Both the position numbers and the translations under genes were made by a program. The notes beneath the pieces were generated by a model, which searched no databases, was not told the DNA's origin, and saw only the letters and a list, made by a program, of their open reading frames with translations. A stretch of 64,000 nt of DNA from Nonomuraea roseoviolacea subsp. carminata (GTDB taxonomy: Bacteria > Actinomycetota > Actinomycetes > Streptosporangiales > Streptosporangiaceae), in NCBI RefSeq assembly GCF_024172185.1, contig NZ_JAMZEC010000001.1, forward strand, positions 9,151,001 through 9,215,000. Direction: 5' to 3'. This document shows positions 26,777 to 36,143 of the stretch, one piece after another (position 1 is the stretch's first letter; each line of letters opens with the position of its first letter).

Positions 26777-27532
26777 ATGGCCACGACCAACCAGACGGGC
26801 GGCAGCCAGCGCACCAAGGGCGGCAGGATGAAGGCGACGTCCACCAGACGGGCGCAGTCGGCGCGCACGGAGCTGGGCCTGTTGCGGACCGCGTGCTGGC
26901 TCTTCTCCGAGCGCGGCTTCCACGGCACCGGCATCCGCGACATCTCCGAGGCCGCCGGGGTGGCCGTCTCGGCGATGTACTACTACGCCTCCTCCAAGGA
27001 CGAGCTGCTGGAGGCGGTCTCCCGCCGGGTCATGGACGCGCTGACCACCGCGAGCGCGCAGACGGTCGCCGACGTGGACGACCCGGCCGAGCGCCTGGCC
27101 GCTCTGATGGCCGTCCACGTCGCCTTCCACGCCCGCAACCCGCGCGCCGCCAAGGTGGCCGACCACGAGTTCCAGGCGCTGACCGGCGCGGCCCGGCGCG
27201 ACATCCAGCGGATGCGCGACGCCTATGAGGAGGTCTGGGCGGACACGCTCCGTGCGGGGGTCGAGGCGGGGGTCTTCAAGGACCGCGGCAGCGTGGCGCG
27301 GCTGGCCATGCTGCAGATGGCGACGGGCGTCGCGCAGTGGTTCCGGCCCACGGGCGAGCTGGGCATCGCCGAGCTCTGCGAGCGGTTCGCCGACATGGGG
27401 CTCGCGCTGATGGGCGCCAACCGCGACGGGCGTCCGCTGGAGGCGCGCGACCTGCGCGTGCCGGAGCCGGACACACTGCTGGAGCGCGTCGAGCTGGCCA
27501 TCGAGCCGCGCCGCAAGCCCTCCGGTCTCTGA
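26777..27532 (+). CDS. TetR-family transcriptional regulator
   Basis: 251 residues from an ATG at 26777. A basic N-terminal tail precedes the TetR helix-turn-helix (residues about 30-85: CWLFSERGFHGTGIRDISEAAGVAVSAMYYYASSK in part FHGTGIRDISEAAG and SAMYYYASSKDELL). The C-terminal ligand domain is helical (MQMATGVAQWF region) and resembles TetR_C regulators of acyl-CoA or aromatic metabolism. It is co-transcribed with the phosphotriesterase-family gene. I propose that it binds the 18-bp palindromes upstream of the neighbouring catabolic genes. Confidence 0.88.
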   Translation: MATTNQTGGSQRTKGGRMKATSTRRAQSARTELGLLRTACWLFSERGFHGTGIRDISEAAGVAVSAMYYYASSKDELLEAVSRRVMDALTTASAQTVADVDDPAERLAALMAVHVAFHARNPRAAKVADHEFQALTGAARRDIQRMRDAYEEVWADTLRAGVEAGVFKDRGSVARLAMLQMATGVAQWFRPTGELGIAELCERFADMGLALMGANRDGRPLEARDLRVPEPDTLLERVELAIEPRRKPSGL

Positions 27533-27545
27533 CCCGCCGGGCCCC

Positions 27546-27582
27546 GGCGCCGTCCCTTCCGGCTGATCAGGAGGACGGCGCC
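27546..27582 (+). terminator. Hairpin after the TetR gene
   Basis: A 10-bp stem (GGCGCCGTCC with GGACGGCGCC) around a 17-base loop lies 14 bp after the stop at 27532 and just before the next promoter. Confidence 0.6.
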
Positions 27583-27588
27583 AGGGTC

Positions 27589-27624
27589 TTGACAGTGCGC
27601 TGAATTTGAGCGATCGTTCGATCA
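27589..27624 (+). promoter_or_regulatory. Promoter with proposed TetR operator for the kinase/PLP gene
   Basis: A TTGACA -35 (27589-27594) is followed 17 bp later by GATCGT as a possible -10 (27612-27617). The imperfect palindrome TGAGCGATCGTTCGATCA (27607-27624, 14 of 18 positions symmetric) covers that -10. The same layout, with the operator starting 18 bp after the start of TTGAC, occurs at 30682-30717. Confidence 0.6.
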
Positions 27625-27673
27625 GATTTGCATTGTGTCCGGCGGCGACGCCGGACGGTGAGCGGAGATCCAC

Positions 27674-30655
27674 GTGACGCGTACGGACCTGTCCCCCGCC
27701 GAGGAGACGCCGCGAGACCCCGGTGAGCCGGCGCTCGCCTCGGGCGTGGCGCGGGAGCTGTTCGGGCTGGAGGGGCGGCTGGAGCCGCTGCCGGGCGAGC
27801 AGGACCGCAACTACCGGCTGACCACCCCGGACGGCGACCGCTACGTCCTGAAGATCCACGCACCGGGCGCCGACCCGGTGGAGCTCGACCTGCAGGACGC
27901 CGCGCTGCTGCACCTCGCCTCGGCGCCCGGCGCCCCCGCCGCGCCGCGCCCGGTGGCGGCCCGCGACGGGCGGCACACCGTGCCGGTGCCCTGGCCGGAC
28001 GGCACGCGGGCCGCCCGGGTGCTCACCTGGATGGACGGCCGCCCCTGGGCGCAGGTCCGGCCGACCGAGGAGCGGCTGCGCGACCTCGGGCGGCACGTCG
28101 CCGCCGTCGATCTCGCGCTGCGCGGCTTCACCCACCCCGGCATGCGCCGGGAGCTGCTGTGGAGCCTCACCAGCGCGCCCCGGGTGGCCGGGCTGGCGCC
28201 GCTGGTGGCCGGAGAGCTCCGGCCGCTGGTGGACGAGGTCTTCGACCGCTACCGCGCCCATGTCGCGCCGCGCCTGGCCGCGCTGCCGCACCAGGTGATC
28301 CACAACGACGCCAACGAGCTCAACATCCTCGTGGACGACAGGGGCGCGGTGACCGGGCTCATCGACTTCGGCGACGTGGCGTGGAATCCGCGCGTGTGCG
28401 GCCTGGCGATCGCCGCGGCGTACGCGGCGCAGGGGCACGCCGACCCGCTCGGAGCGGTCCTGCCGCTGCTGGCCGGGTACGACGAGGTGACGCCGCCGCG
28501 CCCGGAGGAGCTGGAGGTGCTGTTCGACCTGATGCGCACGCGGCTGGCGATCAGCCTGTGCCTGTCGGCCCACCACCACGCCCAGGACCCGGGCAACGCG
28601 TACCTGCTGGTCAGCCGGCACGGGATGGCGCAGGCGCTGCGGCGCCTGGCGGGCACGGACCCGGGCCTCGCGCACTTCCGGCTGCGCGACGCCGTCGGGT
28701 ACGCGCCGGACCCCCGGGCCCGTGCCGTGCGCCGTCATCTCGACGCGGACGAGGCACGGCCGCTGCCGCCGCTGGAGGAAGGGCTGGAGGGCGGCGTCGT
28801 GGGCGCGTACGGCGATCTCGTCGCCCCCGCTCCGTCGCCGGACGACATGGAGCCGGAGGGCGGCACAGAACGGGAGGGCGGCACGGAACGAGAGGGCGGC
28901 ACGGAGGCGGATGAGACCGGGCCGGCGGTGCGGCTCGGGGTCGAGGTGGCCGCCGTCGCCGGAGCCCCCGTGCGGTGCCCGCTCCCCTCGGTCGTCCACG
29001 CGGTGCGCGCCGAGGGCGAGGGGGTCGTGGTGCTGGAGCATCGCACCGGTGACGGGGAGCCGTTCTGGACGCTCTACCGGCGCCTCGCCCCGGCCTCCCT
29101 GACACGGCTGCGGCCCGGGACGCGGCTTCCGGCGGGCGCCCCCCTGGGCACCCTGGCCGTTCCCGCGCGGGGAGCGGCGACGCTGGGGGTGCAGCTCGTC
29201 ACGCATCTCGCCGGCCTCGGAGCCGCGTTCCCCTGGGCGGCGCCCGCCGGCGAGGCCGGCCTGTGGACCGGCGTCAGCCTCCACCCCGGCGCGCTGCTCC
29301 ACCCACGTCCCCGGGAACGGCCCGTCCCTCCCGACGGCGGTCCCGCGGCGCCCCGGCGGGCGGCGCGGGACCTCGCGGCGCGCCGCCGCGTCAATTTCAG
29401 CCGCGCGCTCGGCCTGTCCTACCGCGAGCCGCTGCACATCGTGCGCGGGGAGGGCGCCCACCTCTACGACGCCTCCGGCCGCCGCTGGCTGGACCTGGTC
29501 AACAACGTCTGCCACGTCGGGCACTGTCACCCGCGGGTGGTCGAGGCCGGTCACCGGCAGGCCGCGCTGCTCAACACGAACACCCGCTACCTGCACGAGT
29601 CGGTCGTCGCGTACGCGCACCGGCTGGTCGAGCTGCTGCCCGACCCGCTGCGCGTGTGCTTCTTCGTCAACTCCGGCTCCGAGGCCAACGACCTGGCCCT
29701 GCGCCTGGCCACCGCGCACACCGGCGCCGAGGACGTGCTGGTCCTGGACCACGCCTACCACGGCCATCTGAGCTCGCAGATCGCGCTCAGCCCGTACAAG
29801 TTCGACAGGCGGGGCGGGCGGGGCAAGCCGCGCGCCACGCACGTGTGCGAGCTGCCCGACCCCTACCGCGGGCGCCTGCGGGAGGGCCGCGACCGCGACC
29901 TGGGGCGCGGGTACGCGGCGTCGGTGGCGGAGCGGCTGGCCGAACTGGGCGCGGCGGGACGGCGGCCGGCGGCGTTCTTCGCCGAGTCGCTGCAGAGCTG
30001 CGGCGGTCAGATCGTCTACCCGGACGGCTACCTGCGCGAGGCGTTCGCGCTCGTGCGCGCGGCCGGCGGGGTGTGCGTGTCCGACGAGGTCCAGGTGGGC
30101 CTGGGGAGGGTGGGCCGGCACTTCTGGGGGTTCGAGACGCAGGGCGTCACGCCCGACATCGTCACGCTGGGCAAACCGATGGGCAACGGCCATCCGCTCG
30201 CGGCCGTGGTGACGACCCCGGAGATCGCGCGCTCGTTCGAGAACGGCATGGAGTACTTCAACACCTTCGGCGGCAACCCCGTCTCGGCCGAGGTGGGGCT
30301 CGCGGTGCTCGACGTCATCCGCGACGAGCGGCTCCAGGCGCGGGCGCGGCGGCTCGGCGAGCGGCTGCTGGGCGGCCTGCGCGCGCTCCAGGAGCGCCAC
30401 CCGCTGGTCGGGGACGTGCGCGGCGAGGGCCTGTTCCTCGGCGTGGAGCTCAGCCTGGACGACCGCCGGCCGGCCACGGCGCAGGCGGCGGCCGTGAAGG
30501 AGGCGGTGAAGGCGCGCGGCGTGCTCCTGTCCACCGATGGTCCGTGCGACAACGTTCTCAAGATCAAGCCGCCGCTCGCGCTGGGCGAGGCGGACTGCGA
30601 CCTGTTCCTGGACGTCCTCGGCGACGCCCTGGACGAGGTCGGGACGACCCTCTGA
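27674..30655 (+). CDS. APH-type kinase / M23-like / class III PLP enzyme fusion
   Basis: 993 residues from a GTG at 27674. Residues 20-330 are an APH-family kinase (ATP Lys in YVLKIH, catalytic HNDANELN with D212, metal D231 in LIDFGD), closest in pattern to hydroxylysine kinase. Residues about 415-500 resemble an M23 beta domain that lacks its zinc ligands (YRRL where YxHL is expected). Residues 570-990 are a class III aminotransferase fold ([21 protein letters not shown] Lys834 in GKPMGNG) of the AGXT2L group, which cleaves O-phospho amino alcohols. The fusion suggests phosphorylation of an amino alcohol, then release of phosphate and ammonia to give an aldehyde. Substrate (ethanolamine, hydroxylysine or other) is unknown. 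Confidence 0.85.
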   Translation: MTRTDLSPAEETPRDPGEPALASGVARELFGLEGRLEPLPGEQDRNYRLTTPDGDRYVLKIHAPGADPVELDLQDAALLHLASAPGAPAAPRPVAARDGRHTVPVPWPDGTRAARVLTWMDGRPWAQVRPTEERLRDLGRHVAAVDLALRGFTHPGMRRELLWSLTSAPRVAGLAPLVAGELRPLVDEVFDRYRAHVAPRLAALPHQVIHNDANELNILVDDRGAVTGLIDFGDVAWNPRVCGLAIAAAYAAQGHADPLGAVLPLLAGYDEVTPPRPEELEVLFDLMRTRLAISLCLSAHHHAQDPGNAYLLVSRHGMAQALRRLAGTDPGLAHFRLRDAVGYAPDPRARAVRRHLDADEARPLPPLEEGLEGGVVGAYGDLVAPAPSPDDMEPEGGTEREGGTEREGGTEADETGPAVRLGVEVAAVAGAPVRCPLPSVVHAVRAEGEGVVVLEHRTGDGEPFWTLYRRLAPASLTRLRPGTRLPAGAPLGTLAVPARGAATLGVQLVTHLAGLGAAFPWAAPAGEAGLWTGVSLHPGALLHPRPRERPVPPDGGPAAPRRAARDLAARRRVNFSRALGLSYREPLHIVRGEGAHLYDASGRRWLDLVNNVCHVGHCHPRVVEAGHRQAALLNTNTRYLHESVVAYAHRLVELLPDPLRVCFFVNSGSEANDLALRLATAHTGAEDVLVLDHAYHGHLSSQIALSPYKFDRRGGRGKPRATHVCELPDPYRGRLREGRDRDLGRGYAASVAERLAELGAAGRRPAAFFAESLQSCGGQIVYPDGYLREAFALVRAAGGVCVSDEVQVGLGRVGRHFWGFETQGVTPDIVTLGKPMGNGHPLAAVVTTPEIARSFENGMEYFNTFGGNPVSAEVGLAVLDVIRDERLQARARRLGERLLGGLRALQERHPLVGDVRGEGLFLGVELSLDDRRPATAQAAAVKEAVKARGVLLSTDGPCDNVLKIKPPLALGEADCDLFLDVLGDALDEVGTTL
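28855..28908 (+). repeat. 18-bp in-frame tandem repeat, 3 copies
   Basis: GAGGGCGGCACGGAACGA-type units encode EGGTERE repeats in the linker between kinase and M23-like domains (residues about 394-412). Copies differ at one or two bases. Confidence 0.88.
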
Positions 30656-30681
30656 GAAACATCCCTTCTGTCAGAAGTGCC

Positions 30682-30717
30682 TTGACGCGGGCACATATTT
30701 GAGCGATCGTTCGATTA
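30682..30717 (+). promoter_or_regulatory. Promoter with proposed TetR operator for transporter operon
   Basis: TTGACG (30682-30687) is followed by TGAGCGATCGTTCGATTA (30700-30717), identical over 16 bases to the site at 27607 and at the same distance from the -35. A small CTTCT/AGAAG hairpin (30665-30677) lies between it and the upstream stop. Confidence 0.6.
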
Positions 30718-30768
30718 CTTAACCGGCTGGGACGGCAGCGCCCCCGAGCACCATGGGCGGTTCAACAG

Positions 30769-32439
30769 ATGCAAGGCATGCGGAAGACGGTCCTCGCGGC
30801 CACGGCGGCGACCCTGGCGATGACCACGGCCGGCTGCTACCGGGACACCACCGGCGGCGCCCCCGCGAACACGGCGGACAGCGGCGCTCCGGGCGGCGCG
30901 GCGCGGCGCGAGCTGGTCACCACGACCCCGCCCGGCACCGGCCGGGCGGACCGGGTCACCTGGGCCCTGTACCGGGGCACCACCTCCATCGACCCCATCA
31001 CCGCGGGCGACTATCCCGAGATCACCGTGACGAGCCTCATGTGCGAGTCGCTGTTCCGCCAGGGCCCCGACGGCTCCCCCGGGCCGGGGCTGGCGACCTC
31101 GCTGGAGTACCCCGACCCGCGTACGGCCGTCCTCAAGCTGCGCGAGGGCGTGCGGTTCTGGGACGGCTCCCCCATGACCGCCGAGGACGTCGCGTTCAGC
31201 ATCGAGCGCAACCGCGACCCGAAGGGCGGCGGCTACTGGGTGCCCGTGCTGAGCCGCGTCACCTCCGTGAAGGCCACCGGCCCGCTGGAGGTCACGCTGA
31301 AGCTGAGCCGGCCCGACCACTGGCTGCGCGACGTCCTGTCGTACATGCCGGGCATGGTGGTGTCCAAGGCGTATGTCACCGCGAAGGGCAAGGACTACGG
31401 CACCGCGCGGGGCGGGGCCATGTGCACCGGCTCGTACAAGCTCGGCGAGTGGCGCACCGGCGACGTCCTGTCGGTCGTGCGCAACGACGCGTACTGGAAC
31501 CGCTCGGCCGTGCCCCTGACGGGCCGGATCGACTTCAAGGGCATCCCGGACGAGGCCACGCTGACGGCGGCGCTGCTGACCGGGGAGGTGGACGGCGCCT
31601 ACCTGGAGCTGCCGCTGTCCACGATGGACCAGGTCCGGGCGAGCGACGCGGTCAAGGTGTACCAGGGGCCGTCGTACCTGATCGACGCGCTGATCGTGGC
31701 CGACCTGCGCCGCGGCCCGCTGGCCGACGCGCGCGTGCGCCGGGCCCTGTCCCTCGCGATCGACCGCGAGGCGTACGTCGCCACCCTCTACAAGGGCACC
31801 GCCCAGCCGGCCCGCGCGCTCGGCACACCCGGCACCTGGGGCTACGAGCGCGGCACGTTCGAGGCCGCCTGGAGCGCCCTGCCCGACCCGAAGGCGGACC
31901 TGGAGACCGCGCGCCGCCTCGTCCAGGAGGCCGGCGCGAGCGGGAAGACCGTGACGTTCGGCATGAGCAACGAGCTGAACAAGCTCGTCACCGAGGCCAA
32001 CCTGTTCAAGACGGCCGCCGAGCGCATCGGGCTCAAGCCCCGGCTCAAGGCGGTCTCCGCCGACGCCTACGGCGGCTTCTTCCTGGACCCGAAGGCCCGC
32101 GCCGACGTGGACGGCTTCTTCACCACCAACTATCCCAACTGGGCCGACCCCGGTGCCCTCTACGCCTCCTTCGCCCTGCCCGGCGGCCCGCAGGACTACG
32201 GCGGCTACCGCAGCGCCGAGGCGGCGGACCTGCTCGAGCGCGCCCGCGGCGCGGCCGGGCCGAAGGAACGGGCCGAGCTGACCGTGCGGGCGCAGCGGAC
32301 CGTGACCGGCGACCTGCCGTGGATCCCGGTCGTCGCCCCCGACACCGTGCTCGTGCTCAACGCGCGGCTGAGCGGCGCGACGGTCTCGTCCCAGCACCTG
32401 TTCGCGCCGTGGGCGGACCGGCTCGGGGCGGTGGGCTGA
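30769..32439 (+). CDS. ABC transporter substrate-binding lipoprotein, family 5
   Basis: About 556 residues from an ATG at 30769; an ATG at 30778 is an alternative with a shorter signal. Lipobox TTAGC places the lipid Cys at 23. SBP_bac_5 motifs include LREGVRFWDGSPMTAEDVAF and YPNWADPGALYASF near residue 455. It heads the second complete Opp/Dpp-type operon and directly follows a proposed TetR operator, so its ligand is probably the substrate of the catabolic island. It is only distantly similar to the binding protein at 4756. Confidence 0.9.
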   Translation: MQGMRKTVLAATAATLAMTTAGCYRDTTGGAPANTADSGAPGGAARRELVTTTPPGTGRADRVTWALYRGTTSIDPITAGDYPEITVTSLMCESLFRQGPDGSPGPGLATSLEYPDPRTAVLKLREGVRFWDGSPMTAEDVAFSIERNRDPKGGGYWVPVLSRVTSVKATGPLEVTLKLSRPDHWLRDVLSYMPGMVVSKAYVTAKGKDYGTARGGAMCTGSYKLGEWRTGDVLSVVRNDAYWNRSAVPLTGRIDFKGIPDEATLTAALLTGEVDGAYLELPLSTMDQVRASDAVKVYQGPSYLIDALIVADLRRGPLADARVRRALSLAIDREAYVATLYKGTAQPARALGTPGTWGYERGTFEAAWSALPDPKADLETARRLVQEAGASGKTVTFGMSNELNKLVTEANLFKTAAERIGLKPRLKAVSADAYGGFFLDPKARADVDGFFTTNYPNWADPGALYASFALPGGPQDYGGYRSAEAADLLERARGAAGPKERAELTVRAQRTVTGDLPWIPVVAPDTVLVLNARLSGATVSSQHLFAPWADRLGAVG

Positions 32440-32442
32440 GGC

Positions 32443-33387
32443 ATGGCCTCCTACCTCGTCCGGCGGCTGGTCATGCTGGCCGCGACGCTGCTGGTGTCGA
32501 GCCTGGTGGTCTTCGCCGGCCTGTCGGCCGCCCCGGGCGACCCGCTGACGACGCTGTCCGGCGGCCGGTCCCTGCCGCCGCAGACCGTCGCGCTGCTCGT
32601 CGAGCGCTACCACCTGAACGAGCCGTTCCTCGTGCGCTACGCCTCCTGGCTGGGCGGCGCGGCGCGCGGCGACCTCGGCGTGTCGATCCAGCTCCGGCAG
32701 GACGTCTCCGCCCTCATCGCCGCCCGCGCCGGCACCACTCTCGGCCTGATCGGGTACGCGGCGCTGATCGTGGTGGTCGCGGGCGTGGCGGCCGGGCTGC
32801 TGGCGGCGCTGCGGCCCGGGACCGTGGACACGGTCGTGGTCGCGGCGACGGCCGTGGTGGTGGCCGTGCCGCCGTTCGTGGCCGCGATGGCGCTCATCGG
32901 GGTCTTCGCGGTCGGCCTGCGCTGGCTGCCCGCCCTCGGCGACGGCGCCGGGCTGTGGGACGGGGTCCGGCACCTCACGCTCCCGGCGCTCGCGCTGGCG
33001 GCGGCCGCCGCGGCGGCCGTCGCCCGCATCACCCGCACCTCGGTGCGCGAGGAGCTGGGCCGCGAGCACGTGCAGACGGCCGTCGCCCGCGGCATCCCGT
33101 ACGCGGCGGTCGTGCGCCGCCACGCGCTGCGCAACGCGGCCGTGCCCATCGGCACGCTCACCGGCATGACCGTCGCCTCCATGATCGCGCTGGCGGCCGT
33201 GGTCGAGCGCGCCTTCGGGCTGAGCGGCCTGGGCGCGACGCTGGTGAACGCCGCGCTGTCGAAGGACTTCGCGGTCGTCCAGGGCGTCTCGCTGGTGCTC
33301 GTCACCGCGTTCGTGCTCGTCAACACCCTGGTCGACGTGGGGGCGGCGCTGCTCGACCCCCGGATCACGCTGGGAGGCCGGTCATGA
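32443..33387 (+). CDS. ABC transporter permease, DppB/OppB type
   Basis: 314 residues from an ATG three bases after the previous stop. Six helices and the EAA loop (HVQTAVARGIPYAAVVRRHALRNAAVP, key residues A-G-(x)9-R-H-A-L-R-N) match DppB. The N-terminal segment carries APGDPLTTLSGG, the DppB loop motif. It overlaps the next permease by ATGA. Confidence 0.88.
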   Translation: MASYLVRRLVMLAATLLVSSLVVFAGLSAAPGDPLTTLSGGRSLPPQTVALLVERYHLNEPFLVRYASWLGGAARGDLGVSIQLRQDVSALIAARAGTTLGLIGYAALIVVVAGVAAGLLAALRPGTVDTVVVAATAVVVAVPPFVAAMALIGVFAVGLRWLPALGDGAGLWDGVRHLTLPALALAAAAAAAVARITRTSVREELGREHVQTAVARGIPYAAVVRRHALRNAAVPIGTLTGMTVASMIALAAVVERAFGLSGLGATLVNAALSKDFAVVQGVSLVLVTAFVLVNTLVDVGAALLDPRITLGGRS

Positions 33388-34304
33388 CCGGGATCACCGT
33401 GGCGCGGCGGGCGGGAGCGGGGACGATCCGTCGCGCCGGGCTCGGCCCGCTCGGGACCGCGGCCGCGGGCGTCGTCGTCGTGGCGGTGGTGCTGGCCGTG
33501 CTCGGCCCGGCGCTGTCGCCCGCCGACCCGAACGCCAGCGACTTCGCCAGCGCCTACGCCCCGCCCGCGCCCGGACACCCGCTCGGGTTCGACGGGCAGG
33601 GGCGCGACCTGCTGGCCCGCCTGCTGGAGGGGGCGCGGACCTCGCTGCTCGGGCCGCTGCTCGTCGTCGCGCTGAGCATGGCGGCCGGCACGGCCCTCGC
33701 GATCGCGGCGGCCTGGGCGGGCGGCTGGCTGGACGCGGCGGTGTCGGCGGCGCTGGAGGTGGTCTTCGCCTTCCCCGGCGTGCTGCTGGCGATGCTGGTC
33801 GCGGCGGTCTTCGGCCCCGGGCTCGGGGCGGCGGTGGTGGCACTGGCCGTGGCCTACGTCCCGTACATCGCCCGGTTGCTGCGCGGCGCGGCGCTGGCCG
33901 AGCGGGGCAAGCCATACGTGCGGGCGCTGGAGGTGCAGGGGGCGGGCGCGCTCGCGATCTGCCTGCGCCACCTCGTGCCCAACCTCCTGCCGCTGATCGC
34001 CGCCCAGGCCACCCTGTTCTTCGGGTACGCGATGGTGGACCTGGCGATCGTGTCCTTCTTCGGCCTCGGCGTGCAGCCGCCCGACGCGGACTGGGGCGTC
34101 ATGGTGGCGAGCGGGCGCTCCGGGGTCCTGCAGGGCTACCCGGCCGAGGCGTTGCTGGCCGGCGGCTGCGTGGTGGTGCTGGTGGTGGCGTTCAACGTGC
34201 TGGGCGAACGGCTGCCCGGCGCCGCGGGCGCGGGCGGGCGCCCGTGGCGGCGGACCGGGCTGCGGACCGGGCGGCGGACCGGGCGGCGGGGAGGCGCCGC
34301 GTGA
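33384..34304 (+). CDS. ABC transporter permease, DppC/OppC type
   Basis: 306 residues from an ATG in an ATGA overlap. The OppC N-domain with a G(F)DGQGRDLLARLLEGAR stretch, five helices and FNVLGERLPG near the end fit the family. The C-terminus is unusual: a basic RTGLRTGRRTGRRGG tail made by 12-bp repeats, ending at the GTG of the next gene. Confidence 0.88.
   Translation: MTGITVARRAGAGTIRRAGLGPLGTAAAGVVVVAVVLAVLGPALSPADPNASDFASAYAPPAPGHPLGFDGQGRDLLARLLEGARTSLLGPLLVVALSMAAGTALAIAAAWAGGWLDAAVSAALEVVFAFPGVLLAMLVAAVFGPGLGAAVVALAVAYVPYIARLLRGAALAERGKPYVRALEVQGAGALAICLRHLVPNLLPLIAAQATLFFGYAMVDLAIVSFFGLGVQPPDADWGVMVASGRSGVLQGYPAEALLAGGCVVVLVVAFNVLGERLPGAAGAGGRPWRRTGLRTGRRTGRRGGAA
34249..34291 (+). 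repeat. 12-bp in-frame repeat at the permease C-terminus
   Basis: About three copies of GCGGACCGGGC(G/T) encode RTG(L/R) repeats immediately before the stop at 34304. They extend the cytoplasmic tail with positive charge. Confidence 0.85.
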
Positions 34305-35317
34305 ACGCCTCCCTGCTGGACGTCGAGGGGCTCACCGTGTTCCTGCCCGTGGAGGGCGAGGAACGGCCGGTGCTCCGGGACGTGTCCCTGTCGATCGCCG
34401 CGGGCGAGGCGGTCGGCCTCGTGGGCGAGTCGGGCTCGGGCAAGTCCATGACGGCCCGCGCGATCGTCCGGCTGCTGCCGCCGGGTGCGCGGACCGAGGG
34501 CGTGATCCGCTACCGGGGCGAGGACGTCGGTTCGCTGCGCGGCGCGGCGCTGCGCGCGCTGCGGACCGACGTGGCCATGGTCTTCCAGGATCCGCGGGCC
34601 CATGTGAACCCCGTCCGGACCGTGGGCGACTTCCTGACCGAGGGACTGCGGACGCACCGGCGCCTGTCGCGGCGGGCGGCCGAGGAGCGCGCGGTCCGCG
34701 TGCTGGACGAGGTCGGGATCGCGGCGGGCGCGCGGCGGCTGCGCCAGTACCCGCACGAGCTGTCGGGCGGGCTGCTGCAACGCGTGATGATCGCCGCCGC
34801 GCTGCTGGCCGAGCCGCGGCTGCTGCTGGCCGACGAGCCGACGACCGCGCTCGACGTCACCACGCAGGCCGAGGTCATGGCGCTGCTCGACGAGCTGCGC
34901 CGCGAGCGGGAGCTGGCCCTGCTGTTCATCACCCACGACCTGGAGCTGGCCGCCGCCGTCTGCGACCGCACCGCGGTGATGTACGCGGGACGCGTCATGG
35001 AGGTACGCGCGTCGGCGCTGCTCCACGACGACCCGCTCCACCCGTACACGGCGGCGCTGGCCGCGGCCCGGCCGTCCCTGGCCCGGCGCGCCGACCGGCT
35101 GCCGGCCACGCCGGGCCGTCCGCTGTCGGCGTTCGAGGCGCCGCCCGGATGCGCGTTCGGCCCCCGCTGCGCGCACGCCCGCGACGCCTGCCACGAACGG
35201 CGGCCCGAGCTGCTGCCCCTCGCGGGCGGGCAGGCGGCCTGCGCCCGCGCCGAGGAGCTGCGCGGACTGCTCCGCGACCGGAACGGGAAGCCGGTGGTGT
35301 CCCATGACCACGCCTGA
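34301..35317 (+). CDS. ABC transporter ATPase, DppD/OppD type
   Basis: 338 residues from a GTG overlapping the permease stop. Walker A GESGSGKS, FQDPRAHVNPV, signature LSGGLLQR (G-L-L in place of the usual G-Q/M), Walker B LLLADEPTTALD and THDLELA are present. The C-terminal oligo_HPY region has CAFGPRCAHARDAC, complete for the family. It overlaps the next ATPase by 14 bp. Confidence 0.9.
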   Translation: MNASLLDVEGLTVFLPVEGEERPVLRDVSLSIAAGEAVGLVGESGSGKSMTARAIVRLLPPGARTEGVIRYRGEDVGSLRGAALRALRTDVAMVFQDPRAHVNPVRTVGDFLTEGLRTHRRLSRRAAEERAVRVLDEVGIAAGARRLRQYPHELSGGLLQRVMIAAALLAEPRLLLADEPTTALDVTTQAEVMALLDELRRERELALLFITHDLELAAAVCDRTAVMYAGRVMEVRASALLHDDPLHPYTAALAAARPSLARRADRLPATPGRPLSAFEAPPGCAFGPRCAHARDACHERRPELLPLAGGQAACARAEELRGLLRDRNGKPVVSHDHA

Positions 35318-36143
35318 TCCCCGGGGGCCCGTGCTGGAGGTCGAGGGGCTGCGCAAGACGTTCGGCGACGTCGTGGCCGTGGCCGGCGTGGACCTCACCC
35401 TCCACGCGGGCGGGGCGCTGGCCGTCGTCGGCGAGTCGGGCTCGGGCAAGACCACGGTCGCGCGGATGATCGTCGGCCTCGAACGGCCGGCGGCCGGGCG
35501 GATCACCGCCTGCGGGCGTGACCGCTCCCGGCCGGCCCGCTCGGCGCGGGAGCGGCGGCGGCGCGGCGGCGAGGTGCAGATCGTCTTCCAGGACCCCTAC
35601 TCCAGCCTGGACCCGCGGCAGAGCCCCGCGTCGGCCGTGGAGGAGGTGCTGCGCCTGCACACCTCCCTCGACGCCGCCGGACGGCGCGGACGGGTGGCGG
35701 AGCTGGCCGGGCTGGTCGGCCTCGACGAGCGCCAGATGGCGGCGGCGCCGTCGCGGCTGTCGGGCGGGCAGCGGCAGCGGGTGGCCATCGCCCGCGCGCT
35801 CGCGGCCGAGCCACGGGTGCTCATCCTCGACGAGTCCGTGGCCGCGCTCGACGTCTCCATCCAGGCGCAGGTCCTGAACGTGCTGGCGGACGTGCGCGAG
35901 CGCACCGGCGTGGCGTACCTGTTCATCAGCCACGACCTGGCCGTGGTCCGCCAGGTCACCGACGACGTGGTGGTGATGCGAGGCGGCGCGATCGTCGAGC
36001 GCGGCCCCACGGCGCGCGTGCTCGACGCGCCCGCGCACCCGTACACCCGCCTGCTGCGCGAAAGCGTTCCCCGTCCCGGCTGGCGGCCCGCCCGCCGGGC
36101 CCTCCGAACCGGCCAGGACGACGAGCTGAAGGAGTCACGATGA
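35304..36143 (+). CDS. ABC transporter ATPase, DppF/OppF type
   Basis: 279 residues from an ATG inside the 3' end of the previous gene. Walker A GESGSGKTT, FQDPYSSLDPR, LSGGQRQR, Walker B VLILDESVAALD (Glu then Ser, a common OppF variant) and SHDLAVVRQ. It stops shortly after the H-loop, without the oligo_HPY cysteines found in its partner. It overlaps the amidase gene by ATGA. Confidence 0.9.
   Translation: MTTPDPRGPVLEVEGLRKTFGDVVAVAGVDLTLHAGGALAVVGESGSGKTTVARMIVGLERPAAGRITACGRDRSRPARSARERRRRGGEVQIVFQDPYSSLDPRQSPASAVEEVLRLHTSLDAAGRRGRVAELAGLVGLDERQMAAAPSRLSGGQRQRVAIARALAAEPRVLILDESVAALDVSIQAQVLNVLADVRERTGVAYLFISHDLAVVRQVTDDVVVMRGGAIVERGPTARVLDAPAHPYTRLLRESVPRPGWRPARRALRTGQDDELKESR

Noticed and set aside
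26639-30400. 1253-codon antisense frame opposite TetR and the kinase/PLP gene
   Set aside because: High-GC shadow frame without domains; the plus-strand genes have intact motifs.
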